A stretch of 64,000 nucleotides of DNA. It comes from Rana temporaria (lineage: Eukaryota; Chordata; Amphibia; Anura; Ranidae). Positions 9,977 through 20,048 of this stretch are shown here, one piece after another. Numbering within the stretch: position 1 is the first letter of the stretch; every line of letters starts with the position of its first letter. The notes under the pieces were generated by a model. The model made no database searches, was not told the DNA's origin, and was given only the letters and a program-made list of their open reading frames with translations. A program made the position numbers and the translations under genes. The stretch is from positions 144,252,142 to 144,316,141 of the forward strand of contig NC_053489.1 of NCBI RefSeq assembly GCF_905171775.1, written 5' to 3'.

Positions 9977-10370
9977 CCCTCTGGACCTGACTTGAGGGGC
10001 CCACGGGTATATCCCCTGAATGAACTGCTTGGTCCGCTGGGGTTAAATGTAAATGTACTTTATTATCTTATTGTTTTATGGCCACAAATGCCTATTATGG
10101 ATAGCGGACTTGTGTACCAATTTATTTTCTTGAAGCCTGTTATCCGAGGGTGGTGGTGAACTGAGTTTTGGGTTGTTGGGGGGAGGGGGGTTCAGGATTG
10201 GGTTGCTGATTTCAGTGGAGCAGTCAGATACGTATGTTAGGTAGATTGCCTAGGTTGTTGACCATGTTGGTCGTGGAGGGGCCTGGTGTTTTGCTATGGC
10301 ACACTCTTTTTCAATGTTTGTATGTCTTGTTTGGAAAATTTCAATAAAAATAATTTTTCAAAATAAAAAG
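9977..10370 (+). repeat. LINE 3' UTR and tail
   Basis: Non-coding sequence after the ORF2 stop, G-rich near 10170..10195, ending in TTTCAATAAAAATAATTTTTC and an A-rich stretch. The exact tail end and target duplication were not resolved because the 5' end is not defined. Confidence 0.6.
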
Positions 10371-10948
10371 TAGAACGAAACCCATCAGTTTAGCTTTCCC
10401 AAAAAAGCTACATTCAAGGCATGTTGTGAATGGTAACTCTCTCACAGTTGCTTGTGCTCCGATCAAATGGCTGGTGTTATAGCTGATCACATGTGCAGCA
10501 CCATTGCAACTGCAAATCATCTTCCTGGAATCCAATTTTAAACAACCAAGGCTAAGATGGCAGCTTCCTTAATTGTAAAGAATAGGAGGGTTTAGTTCCA
10601 CTTACAAGTTTTTGTATAGTCAGGGTAATTTTGCACAAAAAGGATTAAAATCTTCAGGTAATTTGTTGCCATAAATGCCCCATTTTACAGATTTCCCTTC
10701 ACTTTCTTGCCCAGAGAGGCAGCAGGAGGTGGGAGGAAATCTCCTTCCTTCCCCGCTCTTATCTCTCTTCTCTGTGCAACACTCCCAGGATGGACCAGAG
10801 CGATTCAATGTTCAGGCGCCAACTAATCAGAATTGGTCAGTGCCTTCACAGTGAATAACTCTGAGACCCCCTATTTTAGATAAGTTGATCACTGCATTAG
10901 AGAAACTCATGTTTAATAATAGTGTGCATCGTGCCCTCTTGTGGATTC
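10371..10948. other. No gene recognised; intron or intergenic sequence of unknown origin
   Basis: No coding exon, tandem repeat or clear terminal inverted repeat is seen. Some segments (10385..10560) look repeat-like in composition but cannot be assigned. Confidence 0.4.
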
Positions 10949-10951
10949 TTA

Positions 10952-11246
10952 TGCCTCGTACGTACACACAATCGGAATTTCCGATGGAAAAAGTCAGATG
11001 GAATTTTTTCATTGGTTATTCGGGCCGTGTGTATGCCCCATCGGACTTTTTCGGTCAGAAATTCCGACGGAGTTAGAAAGAGAACGTGCTCGGAAACAAT
11101 TCGACGCATGCACTGAAGCATTAAACTTCATTTTTCTAGGCTCCTTGTAGTGTTGTACGTCACCGCGTTTTTGACGGTCGGAATTTGGTGTGTCCGTGTG
11201 TATGGAATGGAATTCCGACGGAAACTCAGATTGTGTGTACAGGGCA
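10952..11246. mobile_element. Small inverted-repeat element, Harbinger-like (TTA target)
   Basis: The ends are TGCCTCGTACGTACACACAATCGGAA and, in reverse complement, TGCCCTGTACACACAATCTGAG, flanked by TTA on both sides. Internal segments repeat the CGGAATTTCCGA-type inverted motif. Related copies occur at 36660..37071 and, more distantly, 49036..49545. A 3-bp TTA/TAA duplication fits PIF/Harbinger elements; the family name is inference. Confidence 0.7.
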
Positions 11247-11262
11247 TTAGGAGTGTATAAAG

Positions 11263-11624
11263 CACAGGTGTCAAACATAAGGCCCACAGGCCGAATCCGG
11301 CCCTCCAGGCCATTTCATGTGGCCCTCGCACCTCTCCTGCAGCTGCAGAAGAGCTCCAGCCCTCCTCTGGTTCTTCTCAAGACCCTGTACTTTCTGCTTT
11401 CAAGCAATGCATCCAGCTTCTTCCCAGCAGCAGCATAAGGAAAGGGGGGTACGCTGTGATGTAAGGAAGTGGGGGACTCAACTTCTGATGTTGGGGTGGC
11501 TCTTGACATCCAATGTAAGGGGAGGGGATGTGCTGGACATCTAATCTTACACATACAACCGGCCCTTTTGTGGGCAATCATAATGCTGATTCGGCCCACA
11601 ATGAAACTGAGTTTGACACCCCTG
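11263..11624. mobile_element. hAT-type non-autonomous element (362 bp)
   Basis: The left end is CACAGGTGTCAAACATAAGG and the right end is GAGTTTGACACCCCTG. The flanks are GTATAAAG and GTATAGAG (7 of 8). A related element lies in the opposite orientation at 40709..41057; both contain a CAATGCATCCAGCTTCTTCC-like stretch. No coding capacity. Confidence 0.8.
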
Positions 11625-11803
11625 GTATAGAGAATGTTATAGAAAGTATATGAATGTTCCAAAAGATACTACTGTAAACTCTTTCATATACCCAGTGCAA
11701 TAACTGGCCTCAGGTAAAATAGAGATGAATTTAGTGCACACAAAGTTGTTTTATATAGTGTGTTGATATTAAGGAATATATTTAAATACAAATATTTGTG
11801 TCT

Positions 11804-12192
11804 AGGGGTTGTAAAAGAGAAAGTGAATCCTCACTTCCTGTTCTGTCTGGAACTCCACACGGTAATGCAAGGCTTTCTCCCTGGTGTGGAGTGTCGTGCT
11901 CTCCCCCCTCCCTTGGACTACTGGAGAGTCAGGACGCCCACTAACACACAGCTCCTTTCTCTATCTGCAACGTAGAGAGCGACTCTCCTGTAGTCCAAGG
12001 GAGGGGGCGAGCACGACACGAGAAAGCCTTGCATTACTGTGTGGAGTTACAGACAGAAGAACAGGAAGTGAGGATTTCTCAGAAGAAATAAGGACATTTA
12101 AAAGCAAAATGGAAGGATGAGGTAAGTGAAGGAGGACTGCACTAAGGTAAAGGAAGCTATTTAGGAAACAAAAAATTACCTTTACAACCCCT
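11804..12192. mobile_element. Fold-back MITE immediately upstream of COMMD10 exon A
   Basis: The ends are AGGGGTTGTAAA and TTTACAACCCCT. Long internal arms pair: for example GCAAGGCTTTCTC and GTGTCGTGCTC then CCCTTGGACTAC on the left match the reverse complement of the right arm (about 11979..12085). The left arm has an extra segment of about 13 bp. The right edge abuts TTAA (12193..12196). It ends about 84 bp before the splice acceptor, so it is transcribed in the pre-mRNA. Confidence 0.75.
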
Positions 12193-12275
12193 TTAAACTT
12201 TAAAAATTTTCTGTATTTGTCTGAGCATACCAAACAAAAAATATACATGAACAATCATTGTACGTTGTTTTTCAG

Positions 12276-12431
12276 GCTGTTTATCATAATTTAAAGGCAT
12301 TGGTCTTACGTCAGCAGCTGGAGAATATCCATCTTGATTCTAATAAAATTCAATCTTTTGTCATTGCCTGGGAAAGTGCGGGGCAAGAGACCATTGAGAA
12401 GTTCAGACAACGGATTTTAACCCCAAAAAAG
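12276..12431 (+). CDS. COMMD10: COMMD10 internal exon A (52 codons)
   Basis: The exon is bounded by a strong acceptor (TTGTTTTTCAG) and a GTAACC donor, phase 0 at both ends. It encodes AVYHNLKALVLRQQLENIHL followed by DSNKIQSFVIAWESAGQETI and EKFRQRILTPKK. This matches the helical region of vertebrate COMMD10 just before its COMM domain; the QQLENIHL and ETxEKFRQRIL segments are diagnostic. COMMD10 is a subunit of the Commander/CCC complex, which with retriever and the WASH machinery recycles membrane proteins from endosomes, and COMMD proteins also touch NF-kB and cullin ligase control (established for the family). Upstream exons are not found in this window. The next exon in the series is at 39281..39391. 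Identification is from remembered family sequence. Confidence 0.95.
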
Positions 12432-13330
12432 GTAACCATTTATAACATGTAGTACATTTATTTTAGTTTTTTCTTTTGTTTTAGTTACAGTGTGCTTTTT
12501 GTACTAAAAAGTTAGTAGTGTGTTTTGCCTTTACCTCCATCCTGCATATGACCATCAGGACCCCTGCTTGCTCTGGGGATTGGAGTTGTAGTATCCTTCG
12601 CTGAGCTTGGCTAAAAGCTGCAGGTAGGTTGGTGTGATTCCAGGAGCCATTGTGGTTTGTACTCATGAGAACTTCTGTATGTTCAGGTTATTCATAGCAG
12701 CCAGGAGAATTAGCAAAATTGAGTGGACCCAAAGCAAGGGTTAAGAAAAGTGGGGAAAAAAGTGTTCTTATAACTGACTTCCAGGAAAACAACTAAATAT
12801 GTATGAAGGACCTTGTTTACTATTTGTTTTTCTTTTTTGTCTATTCAGTCCTGGGTTTTACACAGCCCTGTCAGCATAGGTAGAAGGATGACACCATTTG
12901 CTCTAAAAAAGTTAAGAGATACGGTGGTGTCACCTCTCCTCCCGGAGCCTGCTGATTGGAAAGTAAGGGAGCAACATAGACTGATTAGGTCATCTCTCTA
13001 ATAGAAGTGATCCCTAGCATGTTACTTTTCTCTAATCATCATCTGTAGCCTGTCTGCAGACTTGTAGGATGCTCATAGTCTCCAATAAAACGAATGTTAC
13101 TGTAGAAATATAAACTTGGCCTACCTTAGGATTTAACTTCAGTGAGAAACTCGGTATTCACTTAACATTCAACATTTTTTTCATCCCTGGCGAGTAATTG
13201 GTCACCCTCACAAGGCTGATGCTGAAGTCCACTATAAGGCAGAACATTTGGTACTGCAGGCTGATTTGGTCGACTAGTTTTAAGGCCTGGCAATCTGCTC
13301 TGATTTCTGGCTAGTGTAAGTAGTATGTAG
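12432..13330 (+). other. COMMD10 intron, first part; no recognisable feature
   Basis: The donor GTAACC lies at 12432. A 62-codon open stretch at 12813..13001 has no splice context or family resemblance. No tandem repeat or terminal inverted repeats are seen. The whole intron runs to 39280 and its other contents are listed separately. Confidence 0.5.
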
Positions 13331-13680
13331 GGCAGTGTCAGGGGTTAATATTAAGTAGGGTTGTGTCCAGGGGTCAGTAGTAGGAGGGCACGGCATGACG
13401 CAGGGGGGTCAGGAGGTCACGGCACTGGCGGGTCAGAAGGTCACGGCACTGGTGGGTCAGGAGGGCTGGGGTGTCAGTAAGGCATGGTATGGGGGGGGGG
13501 GTCAGAAGAGTATGGTTTTGGGGCGTTAGGAGGTCACGGCACTGGGAGGTCAGGAAGGTAGGGTACTGGGGTGTCAGGAGGGCTGGGGTGTCAGGAGGTC
13601 ATGGTATTAGGGGCTCAGAAGAGTATGGTATTGGGGACCAGGGAGAATAGTACTGTGGGGTCAGGAGGGTGCAGAGTAGT
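13330..13680 (+). repeat. Degenerate G-rich minisatellite
   Basis: Irregular repeats of a GGTCAGGAGGTCACGGCACT core with variants such as GGTCAGGAGGGCTGGGGTGT and GTCAGAAGAGTATGGTATTG, about 20 to 30 bp per unit. A run of nine or more G occurs near 13490..13500. Confidence 0.75.
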
Positions 13681-13704
13681 GCAGCGAAGCAGCATGTTCT
13701 GGAG

Positions 13705-13861
13705 CAGGGGTGTCAAACTGGTGGCCCTCCAGCTGTTCCGAAACTACAAGTCCCATCATGCCTCTGCCTGTGAGAGTCATGCTTGTAACTGTTAGCCTTG
13801 CAATGCCTCATGGGACTTGTAGTTTTGCAACAGCTGGAGGGCCGCCAGTTTGACACCCCTG
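13705..13861. mobile_element. 157-bp hAT-type MITE with exact 8-bp target duplication
   Basis: The ends CAGGGGTGTCAAACTGGTGG and its near reverse complement (CCGCCAGTTTGACACCCCTG) flank a short core. TTCTGGAG occurs immediately on both sides (13697..13704 and 13862..13869). The terminal repeats extend inward through GGCCCTCCAGCTGTT, so the whole unit folds into a hairpin. Confidence 0.9.
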
Positions 13862-13869
13862 TTCTGGAG

Positions 13870-15540
13870 GGATTGGAGAGGAGGTGGGGGGGGGGTGGGA
13901 AGGAGCTCACTATATACAGGGCTCAAGGAAAGAGCTTGGGCGCATTCATACAAGAGTCAAACCCACCTGATCTATTCCGGAGGCTTTCATATGATTGGCT
14001 GGGGGGGAGGGGGTGCCTCGCAGTCAAGGATTGGCCGATTGCGCGCCTGCTCCACTCTGTAGAAAGTGCTGGGTCCGCGAGCCAGGGATGTCTTTGCAAG
14101 CTACCTATCACCTCTCAGCCTTTGACAGGTAACTTGCAATCGATCAAGGTTGCCGACCCCCACTCTAGTGGATTCCTAGGAGTGTATAGAAAATGTTAGA
14201 GAATGTATTTGAATGATACAAAAGCAGTTTGGCATTTATCTGAGCTCTTTGCCAGTCTATGTTGCTGTACCAGGGAGCAGTTAAAGACCTGGCAGGTGGA
14301 CAAACCCTGCTCCAGTCCATCCAAAAGAAGAAGAAATGGAGTTTTCTTTAATGTCTACTCTTGTTCTCTGGTTAATTTCTTTTTCTCCCAATGCTGGTAC
14401 ATTTCACTATTAGCTTTTATATAAGGTGGTTTCTATCGTAACTTTTAGATTTCTTTAAAATATATTCCCATCCCATAGCTTATAGAATGTATTGGTATTT
14501 GAAAAGGGAAGGGATACTTTTTTTTTCACATTTCTGGACTTCTAGGTAGTGACACTGACGATTTGTGTGTCTTTCTTTGGACACATTCAGTATGAATGCT
14601 TCCTGCCTAGGACTTGACAGCGTAATCTCCATTAGCACTGCTGACAAAGATCATGGTCCTGTTAGGCAGCTGAATCACACAAGTCATGCATCAAAATTAG
14701 CAGGGCATACAGCATGTCATTGGGATCATCCTGAATCATGTCTTTGTCACTATTAGATCTGAGTTATAATTTCTCAAGAAAGCTAAGGAAGACCATGCAT
14801 GGCAGGTGGACAAGAAGATATGTCACCTTAGTTAATGGAAAGTGAGCTATCTGCCTATATGCCAACCCACTGTGACCTGCCACAATGCCCACTGCTACTG
14901 CTGTCCATACCACACATGTGGTTATCACTTCCTAGATCAGTGCCTATTTAATCTAGGTTGTCTGTTGCATAACATCTGTATCTCATAATACCTACGTCTT
15001 GCTGAAGGGAATGCTTACTGACTTTAAATATACATGGAAAAGAGCCCAGATTTATGCAAATAAGCTTATTAGTATATGTACATTTAAAAAAAAATCTTGT
15101 TCCTGGTGTGATATTCAGGGAATTTGCTGGGACACTGGACGCCCCACTTGTTTGTCACAAAACACAATCTTTATTGTGACCTTGCGGCAAACTTTTCCTA
15201 AATCCACAGCTTACTAAATGGGGTAAGGCTTCACCTTTTCGACGAATACCCAATAATGTGCAAGGAAAATAAAAAAAACAGCATTTTTGCTGTTATTTTT
15301 GCTTGCACATGATTGGATCATGGAAGTCAGCAGAGCTTCTGCTTATTTACTAAGCTCTGGAGCAACTTGCAGAGTGCATCCTCACTTTTCAAAGTGCACA
15401 GTCTATTGCCTTTAGTAAATCAACCCCATTGGCTTACTTCAGCTACATAATGTCCATATCACAAACAGACGTACAAGTACATAGAGTTAGCAGCAGCCAT
15501 TATACCTGGCTATGTAGGGAATGGACCACCTCCTGACACC
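13870..15540 (+). other. Intron sequence; repeat fragment near 14000..14170, otherwise nothing recognised
   Basis: A stretch ending GGTTGCCGACCCCCACTCT (about 14145..14165) looks like one end of a dispersed element. The rest carries no supported exon or array. Confidence 0.45.
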
Positions 15541-15559
15541 ATGCTGAATCCAGGGTATC

Positions 15560-16180
15560 CTACAGTGGGTGACTGCGATATTGTGTCAATCTCGCTCCCT
15601 TTCTTGGCGAGATTGACCACCTACGAGCCCCATTGCGGGAGCCACCGCCGAGCCGGCTCCCCGCGATGGGGAAAAAAGCCGTCATAGAAGCAACGGGGAT
15701 CCGACTTGGATTCCTGCCAATTCTAGCCGCAGCGTTTGGTATGAATCATGAGGGGGAAATCCACGCCAAATTTAAAAAAAAAAAACGGCATGGGTTCCCC
15801 CCCAGGGGCATACCAGGCCCTTAGGTCTGGTATGGGTTGTAAGGAGAACCCCCCCCCTACGCCAAAAAAACGGCGTGGGGGTCCCCCTACAATCCATATC
15901 AGACCCGTATTCACACCGGCCGGTCAGGAAAGGAGTGGGGACGAGCAAGCGCCCCCCCCCCTCCTGAGCCGTACCAGGCTGCATGCCCTCAACATGGGGG
16001 GGTTGGGTGCTCTGGGGCAGGGGGGGCTCACTGTCCTAGAGCACCCTGTCCCCATGTTGATAAGGACAGGCGGGGGGCTTATCGAAATCTGGGAGCCCCC
16101 TTTAATAAGGGGGCCCCCAGATACCGGCCCCCCACCTTAGGTGAATGAATAAGGGGTACATCGTACCCCTACCCATTCAC
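15560..16180. repeat. Hairpin-rich dispersed repeat (chain of short palindromes)
   Basis: Successive short inverted repeats: CATACCAGGCCC/GGTCTGGTATG near 15808..15836; TACGCC/GGCGTG near 15858..15880; CAACATGGGGG...CCCCATGTTG at about 15990..16060, with GGGTGCTCT/AGAGCACCC inside; CTGGGAGCCCCC/GGGGGCCCCCAG near 16089..16122; and AGGTGAATG.../CATTCACCT near 16138..16183, with GGGGTAC/GTACCCC inside. No protein is encoded. A similar arrangement is familiar to me from other frog sequences, but I cannot name the family. Confidence 0.7.
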
Positions 16181-16239
16181 CTGGAGGCAAAGTGTCAATA
16201 AAAATAAACACATGACACAGGGTTTTAAATTTTTTTAGT

Positions 16240-16345
16240 CAGCTTCGGGGGTCTTCTCCGCTCTCCGGGGGTCTTCTCCGCTCTCCGGGGGTCTTCCCCA
16301 CTCTCCGGGGTCTTCTCCACTCTCCGGGGGGTCTTCTTCCATCTT
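16240..16345 (+). repeat. Short tandem array of about 20 bp units
   Basis: Four to five copies of CTCCGGGGGTCTTCTCCGCT with small changes, then a decayed continuation to about 16400. It follows directly on the hairpin-rich repeat and may belong to it. Confidence 0.75.
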
Positions 16346-16574
16346 CTCCACTCTCTGCTGTCGTCTCGGCACTCCCCGGTTCTTCCCCCCGCTCGCTCTC
16401 CGGTGCCTTCTCCTTCAGGGCTGGCCGCTGCTATCTTTGTGTTAGCTCAATTACTAGCGGTGACGCAGCCCGCTCTTCCCGCTGTAATGCCGGGTGCGTG
16501 GCTCGCACCGATTTATATAGGCCTCTTATGATGTCACAGTCCCATCATGCTCCGGGAACCTACCAACGTGGAAG

Positions 16575-16850
16575 GCAGTGCTGGAAAATAATGGTGGCCA
16601 CACAAAATATTGACACTTTGGGCTCAATTTGGACATTTTCACTTAGGGATGTACTCACTTTTTTTGATAGCGGTTTAGACATTATTCGCTGTGTGTCAAG
16701 TTATTTTGAGGAGACCTCAAATTTATACAAGCTGTACACTCACTACTTTACATTGTAGCAAAGTGTAATTTCTTCAGTGTTGTCACATGAAAAGATATAA
16801 TAAAATATTTACAAAAATGTGAGGGGTGTACTCACTTTTGTGAGATACTG
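16575..16850 (+). mobile_element. Tc1-like transposon end fragment
   Basis: The right end reads GGGGTGTACTCACTTTTGTG then AGATACTG, followed by TA at 16851..16852. A second GATGTACTCACTTTTTTTGA copy lies near 16647, as in the double inner repeats of this family. No transposase codons remain. Confidence 0.75.
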
Positions 16851-17061
16851 TATATTCCGTTTGAGCACCATGTTTTAGAATCTTATGTAACAGTTGGTTT
16901 ATTATAGTTTTATGAAATTTAATTTACAGTATTTTACTAATTAGCATACTTGCAAAGTAATATTTTATTTCTTACTTTTGTTTGAGCTTTAATTTCAATG
17001 CCTACTTTGTATTTCTCTGTAATATATGTTCATAAAAATGTAAATTCATTAACTCTTTTAA

Positions 17062-18041
17062 CCACTTCCCGACGGCCGTACGAATATGTGCGGCCGCAGG
17101 GTGGTTCTAAATCTCTAACAGGACGCATATATGCGTCCTCCGCTCTTCCAGACCACTAAAGGGAGCGCGCGCGTGCCCGCCGCATTCCTGAGATATCGAT
17201 GCGTGTGCCTGGCGGCCGCGATGTCCGCCAGGCACTCGCGATCGGCGGCTACAGGGACAAGACGTGGAGCTCTGTGTGTAAACACAGAGCTCCACGTCCT
17301 GTCAGGGAGAGAGGAGACCGATCTGTGTCTCTTGTACATAGGGACACAGCATCGGTCACCTCCCCCAGTCACCCCCCTCCCCCCACAGTTAGAACACACC
17401 CAGGGAATACATTTAACCCCTTCCATGCCCCCCTAGTGTTAACCCCTTCACTGCCAGTCACATTTATACAGTAATCGGTGCATTTTTATAGCACTGATCG
17501 CAGTATAAATGTGAATGGCGCCAAAAATGTGTCAAAAGTGTCCGATGTGTCCGCCATAACGTCGCAGTCCCAATAAAAATCGCAGATCGCCGCCATTACT
17601 AGTAATAAAAAATTATAATAAAAATGAATAATAATTCTGTCCCCTATTTTGTAAGCGATATAACTTTTGCGCAAACCAGTCGCTTATTGCGATTTTTTTT
17701 TTTTACCAAAAATATGTAGAAGAATTCGTATTGGCCTAAACTGAGAGAAAAAATTATATTTTTTTTAAAAAAAAATTGGATATTTATTATAGTAACAAGT
17801 AAAAAATATTGACTTTTTTTCAAAATTGTCGCTCTTTTTTTGTTTATGGCGCAAAAAATAAAAAACGCAGAGGTGATCAAATACCACCAAAAGAAAGCTC
17901 TATTTGTGGGGAAAAAAGGACGCCAATTTTGTTTGGGAGCCACATCGCACGACCGCGCAATTGTCAGTTAAAGCGACGCAGTGCCAGAAGCTGAAATTTC
18001 ACCTGGTCAGGAAGGGGTATACGTGCCCAGTAAGGAAGTGG
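17062..18041. mobile_element. 980-bp TTAA-flanked non-autonomous element
   Basis: The ends CCACTTCC and GGAAGTGG are flanked by TTAA on both sides (17058..17061 and 18042..18045), the target used by piggyBac-type transposases. The GC-rich first third contains a perfect 17-bp-arm hairpin (17261..17298). The remainder is AT-rich. Fragments of the same family lie at about 28255..28303 and 52590..52900. The superfamily call rests on the target site only. Confidence 0.75.
17261..17298. repeat. Perfect 17-bp inverted repeat inside the TTAA element
   Basis: GACGTGGAGCTCTGTGT, four loop bases, then its exact reverse complement. The pairing extends outward with one mismatch on each side (GACA / TGTC). 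Confidence 0.95.
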
Positions 18042-18045
18042 TTAA

Positions 18046-20046
18046 ATTCATTATTTCTTATTGCAGTACTCTACAGTTTGCTGCCTTTCAAAGCTGCACA
18101 TGGTTTTCTTTTTACTGATTTTAGGGCCTGTAGTTTTTGACAAATGAAACCTTCTCATAAAACATACGTAAACTGTAACATTGAACTTTCCTTTTTAAAT
18201 ATATAGTTGAAAGCATTTTGTTCTATCTATTTGATACATAAAGAAGGCACAGAGCCGCAAACACAATACACATTTTACTGCAGATGGAGCTCCTTGCTTC
18301 TTTCAACATATTTTGAATTGCCACCTTTCAGGGGGGGAGGAGTGGGGACAGGTATCCTTTCCCACTTCCGGGATTCCGGGCCATGGCCTGTGACGCCCGC
18401 GCGGGGCTCCCTTCTCCTCCCCAGCTGCTGGGCCAGTAGGAGAGAGGAGCATGTGCAGTAAGGTTCTCGGCGTGAAGATGAAAGGCTACACTGCCGGGTA
18501 CCCTTACCCGGGTGCCGACATCGCTGGACTCCAGGACAGGTAAGTGTACATTTCTTAAAATCCAGCAGCTGCAGTATGTGTAGCTGCTGGTTTTTAATTT
18601 AGTTCTTTGGGGCGGAACACTGCTTTAATTGAGTAAATGACCACCAATAATGAAGAGAAGTGACAGCTTGTAGCTTTCAAACTCCAGAGGGAGTGCAAGT
18701 CATCACCAACATTAGGAATCCTATGGGACATTCAGCGTGTGCAGTGCGGCCATCAACTTGTGCAACCAGCACTGTGTGAATTGCAGCCCGAAGTTGAGGA
18801 GTCCTTTAAATTGTTTAGTTACAGTTTATTGGGGTATCCCATGCTCCATATCCCCATCCAAGTTCATGTACCGATAAAAAACCTTAAAATAAGCCCTACA
18901 CTGTTTCCTGAGTCAGTGGAAGAATTAAGAAAACGCTGTGTGCCTTGCTGTGTGTGCCCTAGTGAGAGAAAAAGAGCCAAATTCATCTCATTTGGGGGTG
19001 TGCTTCATGATGGCAACGTTCCAGTGTCCCCAAAGTCAGAATGTTTTTCTTACTTTAAAGCCAAAATCAGGAGTTTTTTTATGCTTTATTTTAGGGTTTA
19101 ATGTGATGCTGTCATAGGGTGGAAGCTCTTTGATTATCTTTCATATAGCATCTAAGGCTGGGCTATATGTAGTTACTAGCGGTATGTGGCTTTTGTCTCT
19201 CTATATTGTAGCATACTTTAACTTTGGAGTTTCACTGTTGTGTTTATATATACCAAAAAGTGCAGTGCTAAAAACACAGTAAATAACAAAGAGGTGTAAA
19301 CTTATAAAACTATAAATCATTAGTGATAAATGGGGGAAAAAAAACGTAATACCAAAATGTTTTTTTTTTTTTTTTTCAAAAAGTCCACCATACTAGTCCA
19401 TCATAAACAGAAAAGTGATTCTCTGTCATGCTCTGTGATGTAAAACACCTGGTGAAAGGTCCGTCGTGGCTAACTGAAAAGATGATGTGCAATGTTCCCC
19501 GACCAAAAAGTGTGTTGCAGCTTCTTACCAGAAGGTATTGACCACTGTGCTACAGATGGTCAAAAAAGGGATTAAGGTCTCCTTTCCGACCGTTCAGTCT
19601 CCACAGTCTGTGCCAATGACAAGTGTCTCCAAAAATGCGCAGGTGTAAGGCATTTCTCCAGGCTCACCCCGGACACAATCCCGACCATTCAATAGGATCA
19701 AACGTGCAGGGTGACGTCACTGTCATAGCCCCCACCCTACGCGTTTTGTCATAGATGACATCATATGGTGGGCGGGCTAGAAAACTGTAGTGTTTATACT
19801 AGGTTTAATGATTCTTATCACTGTAGATCCTAATCTCCAGAAAGAATGAACTACATTGGAAATACTACAGGCATACTCTGTACCATACACAATTTACATA
19901 GATTAGCATAGGTATCTGGACCAAAATCTTTTCTGCCAGAAAAATTGTACATTTCTTCCAGACACCCTGTCATTTTCTAAATACTTTTTCACACTTTTGT
20001 CAAAACATTACACCTTCTTTAAGACAGAAGGAACAGGAACTTGCAG
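18046..20046 (+). other. Intron sequence with repeat fragments near 18270..18610 and 19250..19790
   Basis: 18330..18620 shares its layout with 38120..38575 (GGGGGGAGGAG start, AGCAGCTGCAGTATGTGTAG hairpin, GGGGCGGAACACTGCTTTAA end). 19400..19790 holds a repeat-like block with CCTACGCGTTTTGTC. No exon is supported; a 120-codon open stretch at 18739..19101 has no family resemblance. Confidence 0.5.
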
Positions 20047-20048
20047 TA

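Larger units (their letters stand above)
4835..10370 (+). mobile_element. Tx1/L1-type non-LTR retrotransposon (LINE), interrupted
   Basis: The element has an apurinic endonuclease, reverse transcriptase and a C-terminal CCHC region in one order, then a 3' UTR of about 390 bp ending in AATAAA-rich sequence (CAATAAAAATAATTTTTCAA). No ORF1 is seen upstream; the Tc1 insertion or a 5' truncation may have removed it. A hairpin element (6980..8255) splits the RT. Clade assignment to Tx1/L1 rests on the endonuclease and the CWRC...HIFWEC tail. Confidence 0.88.

Noticed and set aside
12813..13001. 62-codon frame close to COMMD10 exon A
   Set aside because: No matching part in COMMD10, no proper splice pair, and phase-0 joining of exons A and B leaves no room for it.
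15560..16345. CRISPR-like array
   Set aside because: The palindromes differ from one another and are not regularly spaced; the genome is clearly vertebrate.
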